DNA of 64,000 bases from Symsagittifera roscoffensis (taxonomy: Eukaryota; Xenacoelomorpha; Acoela; Convolutidae), in NCBI RefSeq assembly GCF_963678635.1, contig NC_087062.1, forward strand, positions 9,904,670 to 9,968,669. The letters run 5' to 3'. Of this stretch, positions 51,515-61,640 are shown piece after piece. The notes beneath the pieces were generated by a model. The model did no database searches. It was given only the letters and a program-made list of their open reading frames with translations, and was not told the DNA's origin. How positions within the stretch are numbered: the stretch's first letter is position 1; every line of letters begins with the position of its first letter. The position numbers and the translations under genes were made by a program.

Positions 51515-52026
51515 ACCTCAATTAATCATCGGAATAAGTCGAGTGATATATCGTATTAAAGCCCTTGCAGTCGTCATTTGAACGGCATTAAAAAACTTTC
51601 ATAACAAAAACGTTGTCCCAGTGTCGAGAAAAACTGGTTTACAATTTTCGATTTTTGTTCTAATTTTGTGCTAATAAAGTGAGCGTTCAGTCTTAAAATT
51701 GCTTTTAAATGCTTAATTTAAGCCGTGAAGACTTTGTTTTACTCGAGTAAAGTTAATTTGTGGAGTTTTTGGCGCCATTTTGCGGGAAAAAAAATTTTGC
51801 AAAAAAAAATTGAAAATGTTTGTCGTTTTTCTGGTCAATTTTCTACAAAAACAGTTTTCCAATTGGCCTGTTTTATTATGACCGTAGAATATGCCTAAGT
51901 TCTAATTTTCTGTTCAGATCTTTTTATCGCAGAAAAAACTACTCTATTTTGAAGAAGAAAAATTGTGTTTTTTAAGACTGGTCGGAACATTCTGTACTAC
52001 TTGCACAGTAACCGACTATCCTTGTT
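51515..52026 (+). repeat. Dispersed repeat family R1, copy b
   Basis: It shares GTCGAGTGATATATC, GCCCTTGCAGTCGT and the end GGTCGGAACATTCTGT...GCACAGTAACCG with copy a. The hairpin position 51992-52008 is partly decayed. Confidence 0.7.
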
Positions 52027-52280
52027 GATATCTGGTTTTTGTTGACTGTCCCTAAATTCTACAGGTCAATTTTCTGGGATAGTTTCAAAATTATGCTTTG
52101 ATCATTTTAGTCGCCGAGTTCACGAGGATTCATCTAGTGATATTTCGACACTTCAGAACTCAGTAGACAAAAAAGCCCTTCTGAAACTACTGGGCTTCGT
52201 AACACTCGCTGTTTCATCGGTAGCATCTGTAGGGACCTCCATCTTCAGGTATTGAAAGGTCACAAAATTTGAAAGAAGAA

Positions 52281-52520
52281 AGAATGGATATACTTAACAA
52301 CCCCCCTCCCCCCCAACCATACCCCCCACCACCCCTATGGTATCTACTTAAAAATCTCAACCCCTATAAATACAGTAAATTAGCACGCTAGCTCTAGAGA
52401 TTGTATTGAGAGTTCGAATTTTGCTGCATTCTGATTGGTCGAAAAATCTACCATTTTGATCTACTTAACATTCCCCCCCCCCCTTTTTTCTTGAAAGGGG
52501 GAGATTGTTAAGTAGATCCG
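52281..52520 (+). repeat. Dispersed repeat R2, copy a, ending in a 13-bp inverted repeat
   Basis: C-rich runs are followed by TTTTGCTGCATTCTGATTGG, shared with 60660-60830. GATCTACTTAACA (52458-52470) and TGTTAAGTAGATC (52506-52518) are perfect inverted arms around a C-run and a G-run that can also pair. Confidence 0.6.
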
Positions 52521-52970
52521 AAAGAATTTCTCGAAAGTTATGATTATACATTTCTTTCCTGGAGAAAATAGCAAAAACTGTGAACAATAAAAATTAATCG
52601 CCAATTTTGATAACTTGGAGTGGATAGAAAAAAGGCCCATTGAGTTGCCATTGAGATTCCTCTCGATTAGAAAAAAAAATAAATAAACAAAGCATTCAGA
52701 TTGAACTATCTGATTATTAATTATTAAGAAAATTCTATTAGAAATTAAAAACTCCGATTTTGAAAAAAAAAAATTAAAATTCCGATTTTGTAAAAAAAAA
52801 ACTTGAAGAGCAAGCGCTTCTGTTTCGTACTTTCGTGCTTACGTTAGTATAAAATTCAATGGTTTTACACGCATGGCAGACGTTTTTCTACAGCTGCCAG
52901 ATCTTATTTGGCTCAACGCGACTAGCTGGTTAGGAAGAAATAAGTTCCATCAGTTCGAATTTTTTTCTAG

Positions 52971-53092
52971 TGTGAAGAAGACTGCGGATATTTCGGATGA
53001 CATGTCCAGTCAAAAACAGGCGTTGCCGGATGCAAAGCAATTGGACCAGATGATTGCAGCTCAACAGAAAACGATTACCAACGAGAATGCAC
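52971..53092 (+). CDS. Possible internal exon of an unidentified host gene
   Basis: 122 bp lie between TTTTTTCTAG and AC|GTAAG, a good 3' and 5' splice site. The frame codes about 40 residues (VKKTADISDDMSSQK...ITNENA), hydrophilic, Gln/Asp/Ala-rich, with a less AT-rich base composition than the neighbourhood. The frame stays open upstream to an ATG at 52873. I find no partner exon and do not recognise the protein. It could be chance. Confidence 0.3.
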
Positions 53093-53404
53093 GTAAGACC
53101 ACATTTATGATTCTGCCTAGCATCTAGGACAAGTTAATTGTATACGTTTTCCAACAAAAAAGATTGGTCGGTTTCTTTTTTTAAACTATCGAACTTTAGC
53201 GAACGTATTGGAATAGTTCGACAATTCTTTTTTCCAACCTAAGTCGTAAATATTGGTGCCACTATTTGTGGCCCTTTTACGGCTTTATAGCATGTGCTTT
53301 GAAATTCGATTAGTAATACGTTAACACTGTTTTTCATTCCGTCAATTTTTGATTATTTATTTCAGCGTTTTTGACGGAGTTTTTTTTGTACCATCTAAAA
53401 GATT

Positions 53405-53702
53405 TTGTTGTCCTGAGCTCAAATTGAAAAAAAAATTACTTGTGATTGTTTTTTGTAAAGTTACGGGGCAGAATGGCTATTTTGGCCAATTAGGGACAAT
53501 TAACGCGCAATAAATTGCGTTCTTATAACATGCGTAAGCGGCAAATTAATGCGTTTCCAATTGAATTGAGGCCTGCTATTTGTCCTTAAAATATCGCACA
53601 TATATGTCCCAAATTGGCCTATGAGCTGTCTTTAAACCCCCACAATTTAATTAAAAATATTCACAGGTGAAATATCTTTTTAAGTTGAGCTCAGGACAAC
53701 AA
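53405..53702. mobile_element. MITE-like foldback element with 18-bp terminal inverted repeats
   Basis: TTGTTGTCCTGAGCTCAA (53405-53422) and its exact reverse complement (53685-53702) bound 298 bp. The arms can be extended inward with mismatches to about 45 bp. The core (GGCCAATTAGGGACAATTAA, GAATTGAGGCC) recurs at 54706-54845 without the outer ends. No coding capacity and no obvious target-site duplication. Confidence 0.6.
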
Positions 53703-54019
53703 TACCATTCGAGTGATATTTACCCTTGCGATAGCACGGGTACTGCAATCGGGTACTAGACTTTTTTCCCCTAAACAACTTTGTCCACAGTTTTGAGCAT
53801 GCATGCAGTACATGACATGCATGCAGTATTTGCGTGTTCTATTTGCGCTCATTGGTCTATTACCCTCACTGTGCATCCTTATTAGTGTTTTTTCAATAAA
53901 TTCGCAGTTCAAATTTTTTCAATGATATTTCTTTGGTATATATATTTTTTTTCAATTTTTGACTTCGTTGCTTTCGGTTCACTTTTGTCGTCTTAGTTCC
54001 CGCTTTGTTTTTATGTTTT

Positions 54020-54700
54020 AAGTGTTTTGATTTACATCAGCTGTTTGTTTACAATTTTTAACCTTGACATCGTATATCTTTCTTTTTTTTCGATTAAAAA
54101 CTTTATTCGGCCTATTTTTTATCAGCTTAGTGATTTTTTTTCGAGCTGCTTTAATGGAAACATATTCTTTATGCTCACCTCTGGATTGCACGAAATGCTA
54201 AACATCTTAATAGAAATTATAATTCAAATTATTCATGCCAAAAATTTTTTGTAGTCTTTTTTGTTTTCCCATTTTTCGATTCAATAGGTTTCGGCCTAAA
54301 TTATGTCAGCTTATCGGCCCCATATTGCGTCCTTCGACTTACGATAAAAGTGTATGTGTGTGCGTCTCTGTGTTTTAAGGGCGAGGGGGGCTTGATAACT
54401 TCTTATTAGTCTTAAATTTTTCTCAGTTTTTATTTTTTCTGTTGGGCTTAGTAGGTTTTAGGTAACATTAAATCGGCTTAGTTGTCTCATATTGTTTCAT
54501 TTGAGGAGCAATTAAGATTTTTTGAGTGTGAGGGAACTTTTCATAAGTCTTAAATCTTGTTGATTTCTTTCGGCTCAAATGGTTGCTGCCAAGGTATTTG
54601 TACCGCTTGGTAAATTATCTTCCGATGCTAATTTCCCATTCGATTGTCGCGGCATGTTTTTGTTTCTAAACTAGCCTTATTCATAGCCATATTTCACCTG
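54020..54700. other. AT-rich stretch with decayed CGGCTTAG-type repeats
   Basis: Phrases such as TTCGGCCTA and TCGGCTTAGTTG occur repeatedly, resembling 45300-45950. No gene is supported; the frame 54027-54254 is AT-rich and hydrophobic. Confidence 0.4.
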
Positions 54701-54705
54701 TGATG

Positions 54706-54845
54706 ATTTTTTGTAACGTAACAGGGCTTAAAAATTGCTAATTTGGCCAATCTGGGATAATTAACGGGCGATATATTGCGTTTTTATAACACACGCAAGC
54801 GGCCAATTATGCGTTCCTAATTGAATTGAGGCCAGCAATTTCGTT
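54706..54845. repeat. Core copy related to the foldback at 53405-53702
   Basis: About 130 bp align with 53451-53580: GGCCAATCTGGGATAATTAA, TATTGCGTTTTTATAACA and GAATTGAGGCCAGCAATTT. Confidence 0.6.
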
Positions 54846-54849
54846 CCAT

Positions 54850-56700
54850 TAAAACAATGCTAGACGCTTTTTATACCCTTCATTTTTTGGGTGCATTGGG
54901 AGTTAAAATGAATAGTGCATTGGGAGTTAAAATGAAGAAAAAATTGAACAAAAAACATTGTTTTTTTTTCTTTTGATTATTTCGTCAATTATTCAATCTA
55001 CAAACTTGTTTTGAGCTTAAAGTGCAGCCGGAACATTCAGGGCTTTTTTTACTGATATACGAGCAGTCTTGTTTGGTTTTTTGCTGTTCAATTTTTTAAA
55101 TGCAAAGTCAGTGTGGATGCTCAGTTTTCATATTCCAAACTATTACATGCAAAATTGCGACTATTTGTATTTGGTGCCACTTTGTAATTGCTGCATCGCA
55201 TTGGCAATTTATTAGCATATGTAGCTGCCTTATTTGTGGCTAGTGTTAGTAAATTGTCAGCGGTGAGTGGCGCAGATGCGAGGACAGGTACTCTAAATCT
55301 CTTGGTCGCAGTGATGTCCAGTTAACTTGGTAAAAACCGATTTTTTAACCATTAACGAATTAAAACATTTTTAACCAAATCGGTTTAACCAATTTTTGCT
55401 TTTAAACATTGATAAAGTAAATCATAAATGCTCTCAATTAAGCAAAAGATCCAAGCTTTAAAAGGATTCGGAACATGAATTTCGTCGGACGTTATCAAAT
55501 TGAGATCAACTGTTAAATCTCCCCCCCCCCCCCCCCCCCTAAATGATCTACCGTAGAATGCCCTTCCCAAGCATGTATTAAATCTGAAAAATGATTATGT
55601 TTTTAATATGCAGTTCAAAAAATTGGTTTTTTCATTTTTGTCTGCGAGATTGCATTTTTGTGGTGGTAATTGCTTAGAATAATGTTTCAACTCAATTTGT
55701 TTTTGGTTAAATCAGTTTAATAAACCATTTCGTTAAAACAATTGTTACTGGTCATTACTGCCTGGCCGTATAATCGATTCGGATACAGAAAAAGTTTTAA
55801 TCTTCAAAGCTTTTTTGAAATCTTTTTTTATTTGTTTTATAGAGCTGCTTTGTCGTTTTCTCGCTAGTACTTGCCTCTGTAATTTTTGTTACAAAAATAA
55901 AATGGAAAAATGCATTTTCTTTTCGTGTTTTAGCAATAATTACCATCTGCCGCTTTTTTATTCTGTCGACTAGTCAGACTCAAGAAGGAAACAGACTGGA
56001 TCACTATTTACACAACTGATATTAATAGAAAAAATCCCATCTTGGATGAACATCGAAGATGTTTTTTGTTAATTTTCATGAGTTGTAATAATCTCTTATT
56101 TTTTGCGTGATAAACAATTTCAATCCAAATTAACCATTTGAATGGAGGCACTTGCGGTGTATTTACGATGTAGGGAGTTAGCTTGATTCAAAACTACTCT
56201 GAACTCGAACCTCATTAACAAAGGCTCGAATTATTTATATCTAGCAGAATACATAGTTATAATCAATAAACGAAGGTAGTTCGCAGTTCTCTAATATTTG
56301 CCATTTTATAAACAAATGAGCTTTTCTGCTTCTTTGGTCAATATATTACATAAGTATTCGGGTAATGCATCAGGATCAGTGGCAGGTGTTTAAACAATAT
56401 TTTGGATTGATTAATTTCTGAGCAAAGTGGTGCACATTAAACATTCATGCGCTAGACGCAATCTTTAAGAATTTTTATTTTGTTCAGACAGTAATAATTA
56501 TTTTGATGACATCAAATTCAACTTTGCATGCGTAATGGTTTTAGAGCCGATTGGTTGTGGCTAGGTCTTTTGCCAGACCACAATCCTATAGTTCAATAAA
56601 GTTTAAATTTGTGGAAGATTCGAAAAGAGAGCAGTTAAAACAAACAAAACTTCGCTGAGAAACCGAGAAATCATTGTCTTTGACCAACTAAACGGTTTTA
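54850..56700. other. AT-rich stretch, no gene seen
   Basis: It includes a C-run of about 19-20 bases at 55521-55539. The Gly-rich frame on its minus strand (55385-55570) is caused by that run. Nothing else is supported. Confidence 0.6.
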
Positions 56701-56705
56701 CGGCT

Positions 56706-58640
56706 CAAATGGCATAATTCCCAAATGGCATAAAATTTTAAAAATCCCCAAATGGCATAAATTTCCAAAAGATTCCCAAATGGCATAAAAATTTTTAATT
56801 TCCCAAATAGCATAAATAGTCTAACTTTTGAAAAGTGGCAATGAATTCAAATTAACTTCAAAATAATCTAACCGGAATATTCAACAGAAATAACGAATTA
56901 AATTGGTTTGCTTTTTACTAGCTTTCGCAGATTTGGGAAATACTATCGCAATATTCGTCGATATCAAGCCATTGGGCTTCGAATCTCTCTTTCACGTTGC
57001 AAATCATTGCATTTAGGTTTCTCCATTTTTTTCGTTGAGGAACATCAGCTTGGTAACCCATTTGGAAATGCCTGTTTGATCTTCTTGCCCAGTTTTCTTC
57101 ATTTTGTAAAGTTTGAACAAACACCCAAAAATTTGAGCGAATTCGACAGCCTATTCGTTTATTCAGCCGATTGTTGTAGCCTTTTCAAGCATTTTTTGTT
57201 CTCAGAGTGTTCTGCTTGGCATAAATGTTGCAGATTTTTTGTGGAAGTTGATGTGACCAAGTTGCCTCAAAATAGTTTTAAAAGAAACTAAGATTTGTAA
57301 TTCGTGAAAGCAGTAATTTTGTTGACGTTTCATGGAGTAACTCATAAAATTTTTGGCTGACATATAACACTGGTAGATAACCTAATGCAATGGACTTTCG
57401 AATAGAATGGTTCAGTCTTCTATCATTGTTATATCGTAGGTGTAAATAATCCCGAATTCCTAATTTTTGACTAAATTGCTTTGGAGACATGAAAATAACA
57501 TCCTCGAACTCGGATCATAGGAATCAGAGACGTTTCGGGGGGATCTCGGTCAAGTTGATGCTGGGGCGAAGAGTGCCTGGTCATAGAATTTACAGGCACT
57601 AGGTACAGGTAAAGTCAATGGCCAGGCCCTCTTTACCTCGGCACCAACTTGATCGACATTCCCCAGAAACGTCTCTAGTGGAAGTACCATGGTGGTCTTA
57701 AAAAGTGATCATGTCTATGTTAGAAGTTACAGAAATATTGTATCTCACCTTGAACCCTAGCTCGAATTCGCAGATAATTTTTTTCATTTAAAGTCGCATG
57801 TCCATTCTTTGAAGTTTTCTTGATACTATCTGTAGCATTCGTTGGTATAATCCTGTCGTTTTATTTTGAAGCAAACATCAAACCGAGGGAATGTTTGATT
57901 CTCCAAATACTCCTAAAATAACTTTAAAAAATTTCAGTGAAAATTTTGAAAATTCCTCGGAAAAAATTGTTCTACATTTCGAAATTGCCAATCAAAAAAA
58001 AACTGGCAATACCTCACTCTCTGTCGATTTTTAACAAAACGTTTTTCCGTTCTGCGTTTCTGCCCATTCATCTCGAAATTTAAGGATTCGTCATTTCTAG
58101 GGATTTTCGGCATCATTGTGTATCGATGGCGATAGTGTCGATTTTAGATTTCTGAATGAGGGGAGACTTCTAACACTGGTTCAAGTTTTTGTAACCTTGG
58201 GCAACTGACTTGAATGGATTTTGCAAACTTTCGAAAAAATTTTAGATTTAAAAGTGAGTTATTTAAAGCATTTATACTCTATAGGGGTATGTGAAGTTGG
58301 ATGAGTCAACAAGGTATCCATTTCAATAGTTGAAATGATCCTAAAGCCGTATTGCAACCCACCCCCCCTCTCTTTTAATTGCAACCCCGTCCCTTATTAA
58401 AATTTTCAGTTTGGCTAATTTTTAGAAGCTGATAGTTCTGCTCGAATTAAATGTTGATGAGTGATTAGTATTTTGTTGACAAGTGAACAAAATAAGGCGT
58501 AAAAATTGTCTGAAAAGATCTAATTTTTTCACGCCTCAAAGTTTTCACACATTTTCTGAAATCGGTTTTGCCATTTGGGAAATAATTTGTTTTCCTGCCA
58601 TTTGAGAATTATCCTATTTGGGAAGTTACCCTAAATGGCT
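56706..58640. mobile_element. Possible DNA-transposon remnant with inverted subterminal CCAAATGGCA repeats
   Basis: Four or five copies of CCCAAATGGCATAA lie at 56706-56815, and inverted copies (TGCCATTTGGGA, CCATTTGAGAA, CTATTTGGGA) lie at 58570-58640. Between them, minus-strand fragments at 57490-56918 (HLRYNNDRRLNHSIRKS, VPQRKKWRNLNAMICN) could be the end of a transposase, but I cannot assign a family. A plus-strand frame at 56908-57291 overlaps them and has no known motif. Confidence 0.4.
57526..57676. repeat. 151-bp GC-rich long hairpin (foldback)
   Basis: The outer arms, about 37 bp starting AGAGACGTTTC (57526) and ending GAAACGTCTCT (57676), pair imperfectly; half of the differences are G-U compatible. 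Inner arms (GAGTGCCTGGTCAT and ATGGCCAGGCCCTC) also pair, so nearly the whole segment folds on itself. It lies inside the 56706-58640 repeat-bounded segment. Confidence 0.75.
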
Positions 58641-60659
58641 TCGTCTATCAATCAAATTTGTTTATCAAGTCTGGTGAAATTTCCATTTTATAACTTTTCT
58701 GGTAAGAGGTCGGTCTGGTAAAAGGTCGGTCTCCGATCGGTTGCTTTTGTATCTTGCTTGGTGTCCGGTCAATAAGACGACAGCTTTTAAGACGACAAAC
58801 GCTTCTTGGATGGGACTTAAGACGACACAAATTGCCCAATTGTATTTCAGAAATTGAATAACGATTTCTTGAAATTGAATTTCAGAAATATTATCCGCTT
58901 AAATTCGACCAGTTTATTTAGCTTGATTTGATTGACTTGTGTCTTTTTTTGCAATATGCTGAGATAGAGATTCTGTATCTAGAATCTCTCAGTCTAAGTT
59001 TGTGACTATAGGAAGCCTATGAGTAGAGCTGTTCTGCCTTATAGTTATGTATCGAAAGTCAATCTTAGTTGCGATCTAATCTTTTTTTCCTAAATCTGAC
59101 TAATGTTGGAAGTTTATAACCATTGCAAAATTTTTTGAAACTTTGGTTCTACTATCAGGTACAGCGCGATCTTATTTCGCTTCTTAGTACAACGTGAGGT
59201 TACATGAAAAAAACATCGGAAACCAAAGTGATCTCCTAAACGCGAGTGATCGTAGCAGTAAATGGACCTTAAAAATAAAAACTGAAATATGATTTTCCTC
59301 GACGAAAGAGTTGTTTATACAATCTGGATCAATTGAGCAAACTTCCGCTCCCCCCTCCCCATTCTCGCGTTGGAGGCTTTTGAGACGTTTATAACCACTT
59401 GGAAATAGTTTGAATTAGATGAAATCGTAAGCCAGATTCTCGAACGAATGTGCAACACCAAAGTTTACAATATCAAAACTCAAAAATTAGTTTCAGAATT
59501 GAAAGTCAATAAAACTGGATGCGTCTAAAGCCTTTTTTTGTCTTAAATGAAAGAAAAATACTATTGCAAACATTATTAAAGAGCTGCAGAGATCACTTTT
59601 TGGTATTCAGATACAAGGCTAGATCACCAACCCTGGTAACTTGCTTTCCTCGAGGCAATGGTCGCCCGATCAAAAATTCTCTAAACTTTTTTAATTTTTC
59701 TTTTCAAAAAATTTTCTCGACACTGATATAAAATAATTTTCAGTCGGTCAATTGATTGCATACTATGAACTCATCAACCATCTGCTTGCGTTTGATAACG
59801 TCTTTTTTGTTGCGTCAGAACCATCGCATTCAAGCCAGAACCATCGCATGCATTAAGAGTAATGGCCGCAGTGAGTACTCTCGTATAGGTCTTGCAGATT
59901 CTTTTTTGTTTTTTTTTCCTGGAAAAAGTCTTAAAATTTGTTCATGCTCAAATTTGATTTTTCGCTGCTTGAATTGTGATTTTTGTAAGTTCAGTGCATT
60001 TCTATTGTTGAAAGGAAGGCAAACTCCACTCTCGAACAGCAAAATTGTAAAAATCAAACAAAAACTTGATCGACTTCTAGTTTCGAAAATGGAAATTAAT
60101 TATCAGATTTCCCAGCGAAATAAAAGTTTTACCTATTGATCCAGTTTTCTCAAATTGGGTTCAGTTTAACAAAAAAAGTGTCCATCATTAATTGTTCTAC
60201 GGTTAATTTAAGGCCTTCTGTTTTTTTCTTCGAAATTCATAAGTTGAGGACTTTTGAAAAAACAAGTTGATTTTTTTTCAGTTTTCTTGCGTTCATTACT
60301 CTTTTCCAACTGTCAGTTTGCTATGTTTAGCTCTTTTCCAGTTCCCCCCCCCCTTTGTTTTTTTTCTGAAATTCAATATACGGAAATCAATTTTAAATGA
60401 CTTTTCTCAATATAAACTGCATTAAAGCGTGAACAGGTGAACAAATCTTTACAACTTTTCTTACATGCAAAATGCCGTGTGAACAATTTTAAACAGCTTA
60501 ATTTTGTAATTTTCCGAGGGGGGTGGGAAACTGGAAAAGAGCCCTATGTTTTTCAAAATTGGAGATAGTTCATAATTAAAGTATCGAAATATAGTATGGG
60601 AAACAGTTTTTAAAATTTGCAGTGACTTTCAGGATTCTGATCATTTTATAGATTTAATC
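58641..60659. other. AT-rich stretch, no gene seen
   Basis: Short frames exist at 59519-59731 and 59756-60139. The second contains a small tandem duplication (AGAACCATCGCATTCAAGCC then AGAACCATCGCATGCATTAAG, at about 59816-59860). None has a domain or paired splice sites that convince me. Confidence 0.55.
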
Positions 60660-60830
60660 AAAAATTAAGCAAAAAATAAGAATCAACCTAACTATCACCC
60701 CCTATAGTATTCATTAAAGAATCTTTACCCCTTTAAATACAATCAGTAAGTTAGCACCAGAGCTTTCTGTTGAGAGTTCTATTTTTGCTGCATTCTTATT
60801 GGTCGAAAAATTACCCAACTTGAAGCCAAA
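60660..60830 (+). repeat. Dispersed repeat R2, copy b
   Basis: TTTAAATACAATCAGTAAGTTAGCACC...GTTGAGAGTTC...TTGCTGCATTCTTATTGGTC aligns with 52360-52450. The C-rich flank and terminal inverted repeat of copy a are not preserved. Confidence 0.55.
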
Positions 60831-60890
60831 TGACAAATTATTTTCGCACAATTAGTTTTCAATTTAGTTTTAATTTAATATCAATCTGCT

Positions 60891-60912
60891 GGGGGGGGGG
60901 GGGGGGGGGGGG
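60891..60912 (+). repeat. G22 homopolymer
   Basis: An uninterrupted run of 22 G. It is followed after about 45 bp by a GC-richer island (60959-61100). Confidence 0.9.
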
Positions 60913-60958
60913 TGGGTGGTTCAGAAAGAAGACTTTAACCATTCCTTTTGTATATTCA

Positions 60959-61165
60959 GTGTGGAATGCATTCGTGTTGGACTCGGGTGCCATGGACTTC
61001 GGACCCCCAGTGGAGGGGTTCCAGTTCTCGGCGGGGAAATCTCACTCGGACCACCAGTGGGGAGACTACAATCAGTTCTGCAAATTGCGTCAGTCTCTCT
61101 TTGTTGGTCTTACAAATGTTGGCTCATTGCAGCCTCATTTGGACCTTCCTTTTTTCAACTTGTAG
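60959..61165 (+). other. GC-rich island after TATATTCAG, unassigned
   Basis: About 140 bp are clearly less AT-rich than the surroundings and begin after TTTTGTATATTCAG. All three forward frames are open for about 200 bp. An internal imperfect repeat (TCGGACCCCCAGTGGAGG, TCGGACCACCAGTGGGGAG) is visible. It could be an exon, a repeat fragment or a structured RNA. Confidence 0.25.
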
Positions 61166-61246
61166 CTTCTCATATCTTTTATATTGCATTATGAAATGGT
61201 GAAGTACGTTATACTAACTAATCATGATACATTTCCAAACCCGTAA

Positions 61247-61640
61247 ACAAGGTTAGCCGGTTACTGTGCAAAGAACACAGAATGTTCCGACCATAGTCTT
61301 AAAAATACCAAACAAGTTGTTTTTCAAATTAGTGGCGTTTTTCTGCGCGGCGTGATAAAAGGATCTGAACAAAAAAGTATAATTTAGGCGTTTTCGACAG
61401 ATATAGCAAAACTGACAAGAATGAAAACAAGTTTTTGCAGAGAAATTACTAGAAAAACGGGGAAACAATTTAAAAACTTCGAGTTTTTGATTCCTAAGAT
61501 GGCGCTTAAAACTCCAAAAACTAAATTTACTCGGGCAAAACTAAAGTTTTCAAGGCTTTAATAATGCAAAATTAAGCTAATGTAAAGGCTTTTGATATAT
61601 CACTCGACTCAATCGGATGATTATTTGTGGTACCAGATTT
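61247..61640 (-). repeat. Dispersed repeat family R1, copy c (inverted)
   Basis: The reverse complement matches copies a and b at both ends: GGTACCACAAATAATCATCC, GTCGAGTGATATATC, GGTCGGAACATTCTGTG and GCACAGTAACCGGCTA. Confidence 0.7.

Noticed and set aside
55385-55570. Gly-rich minus-strand frame
   Set aside because: Produced by the C homopolymer at 55521-55539; no conservation or context.
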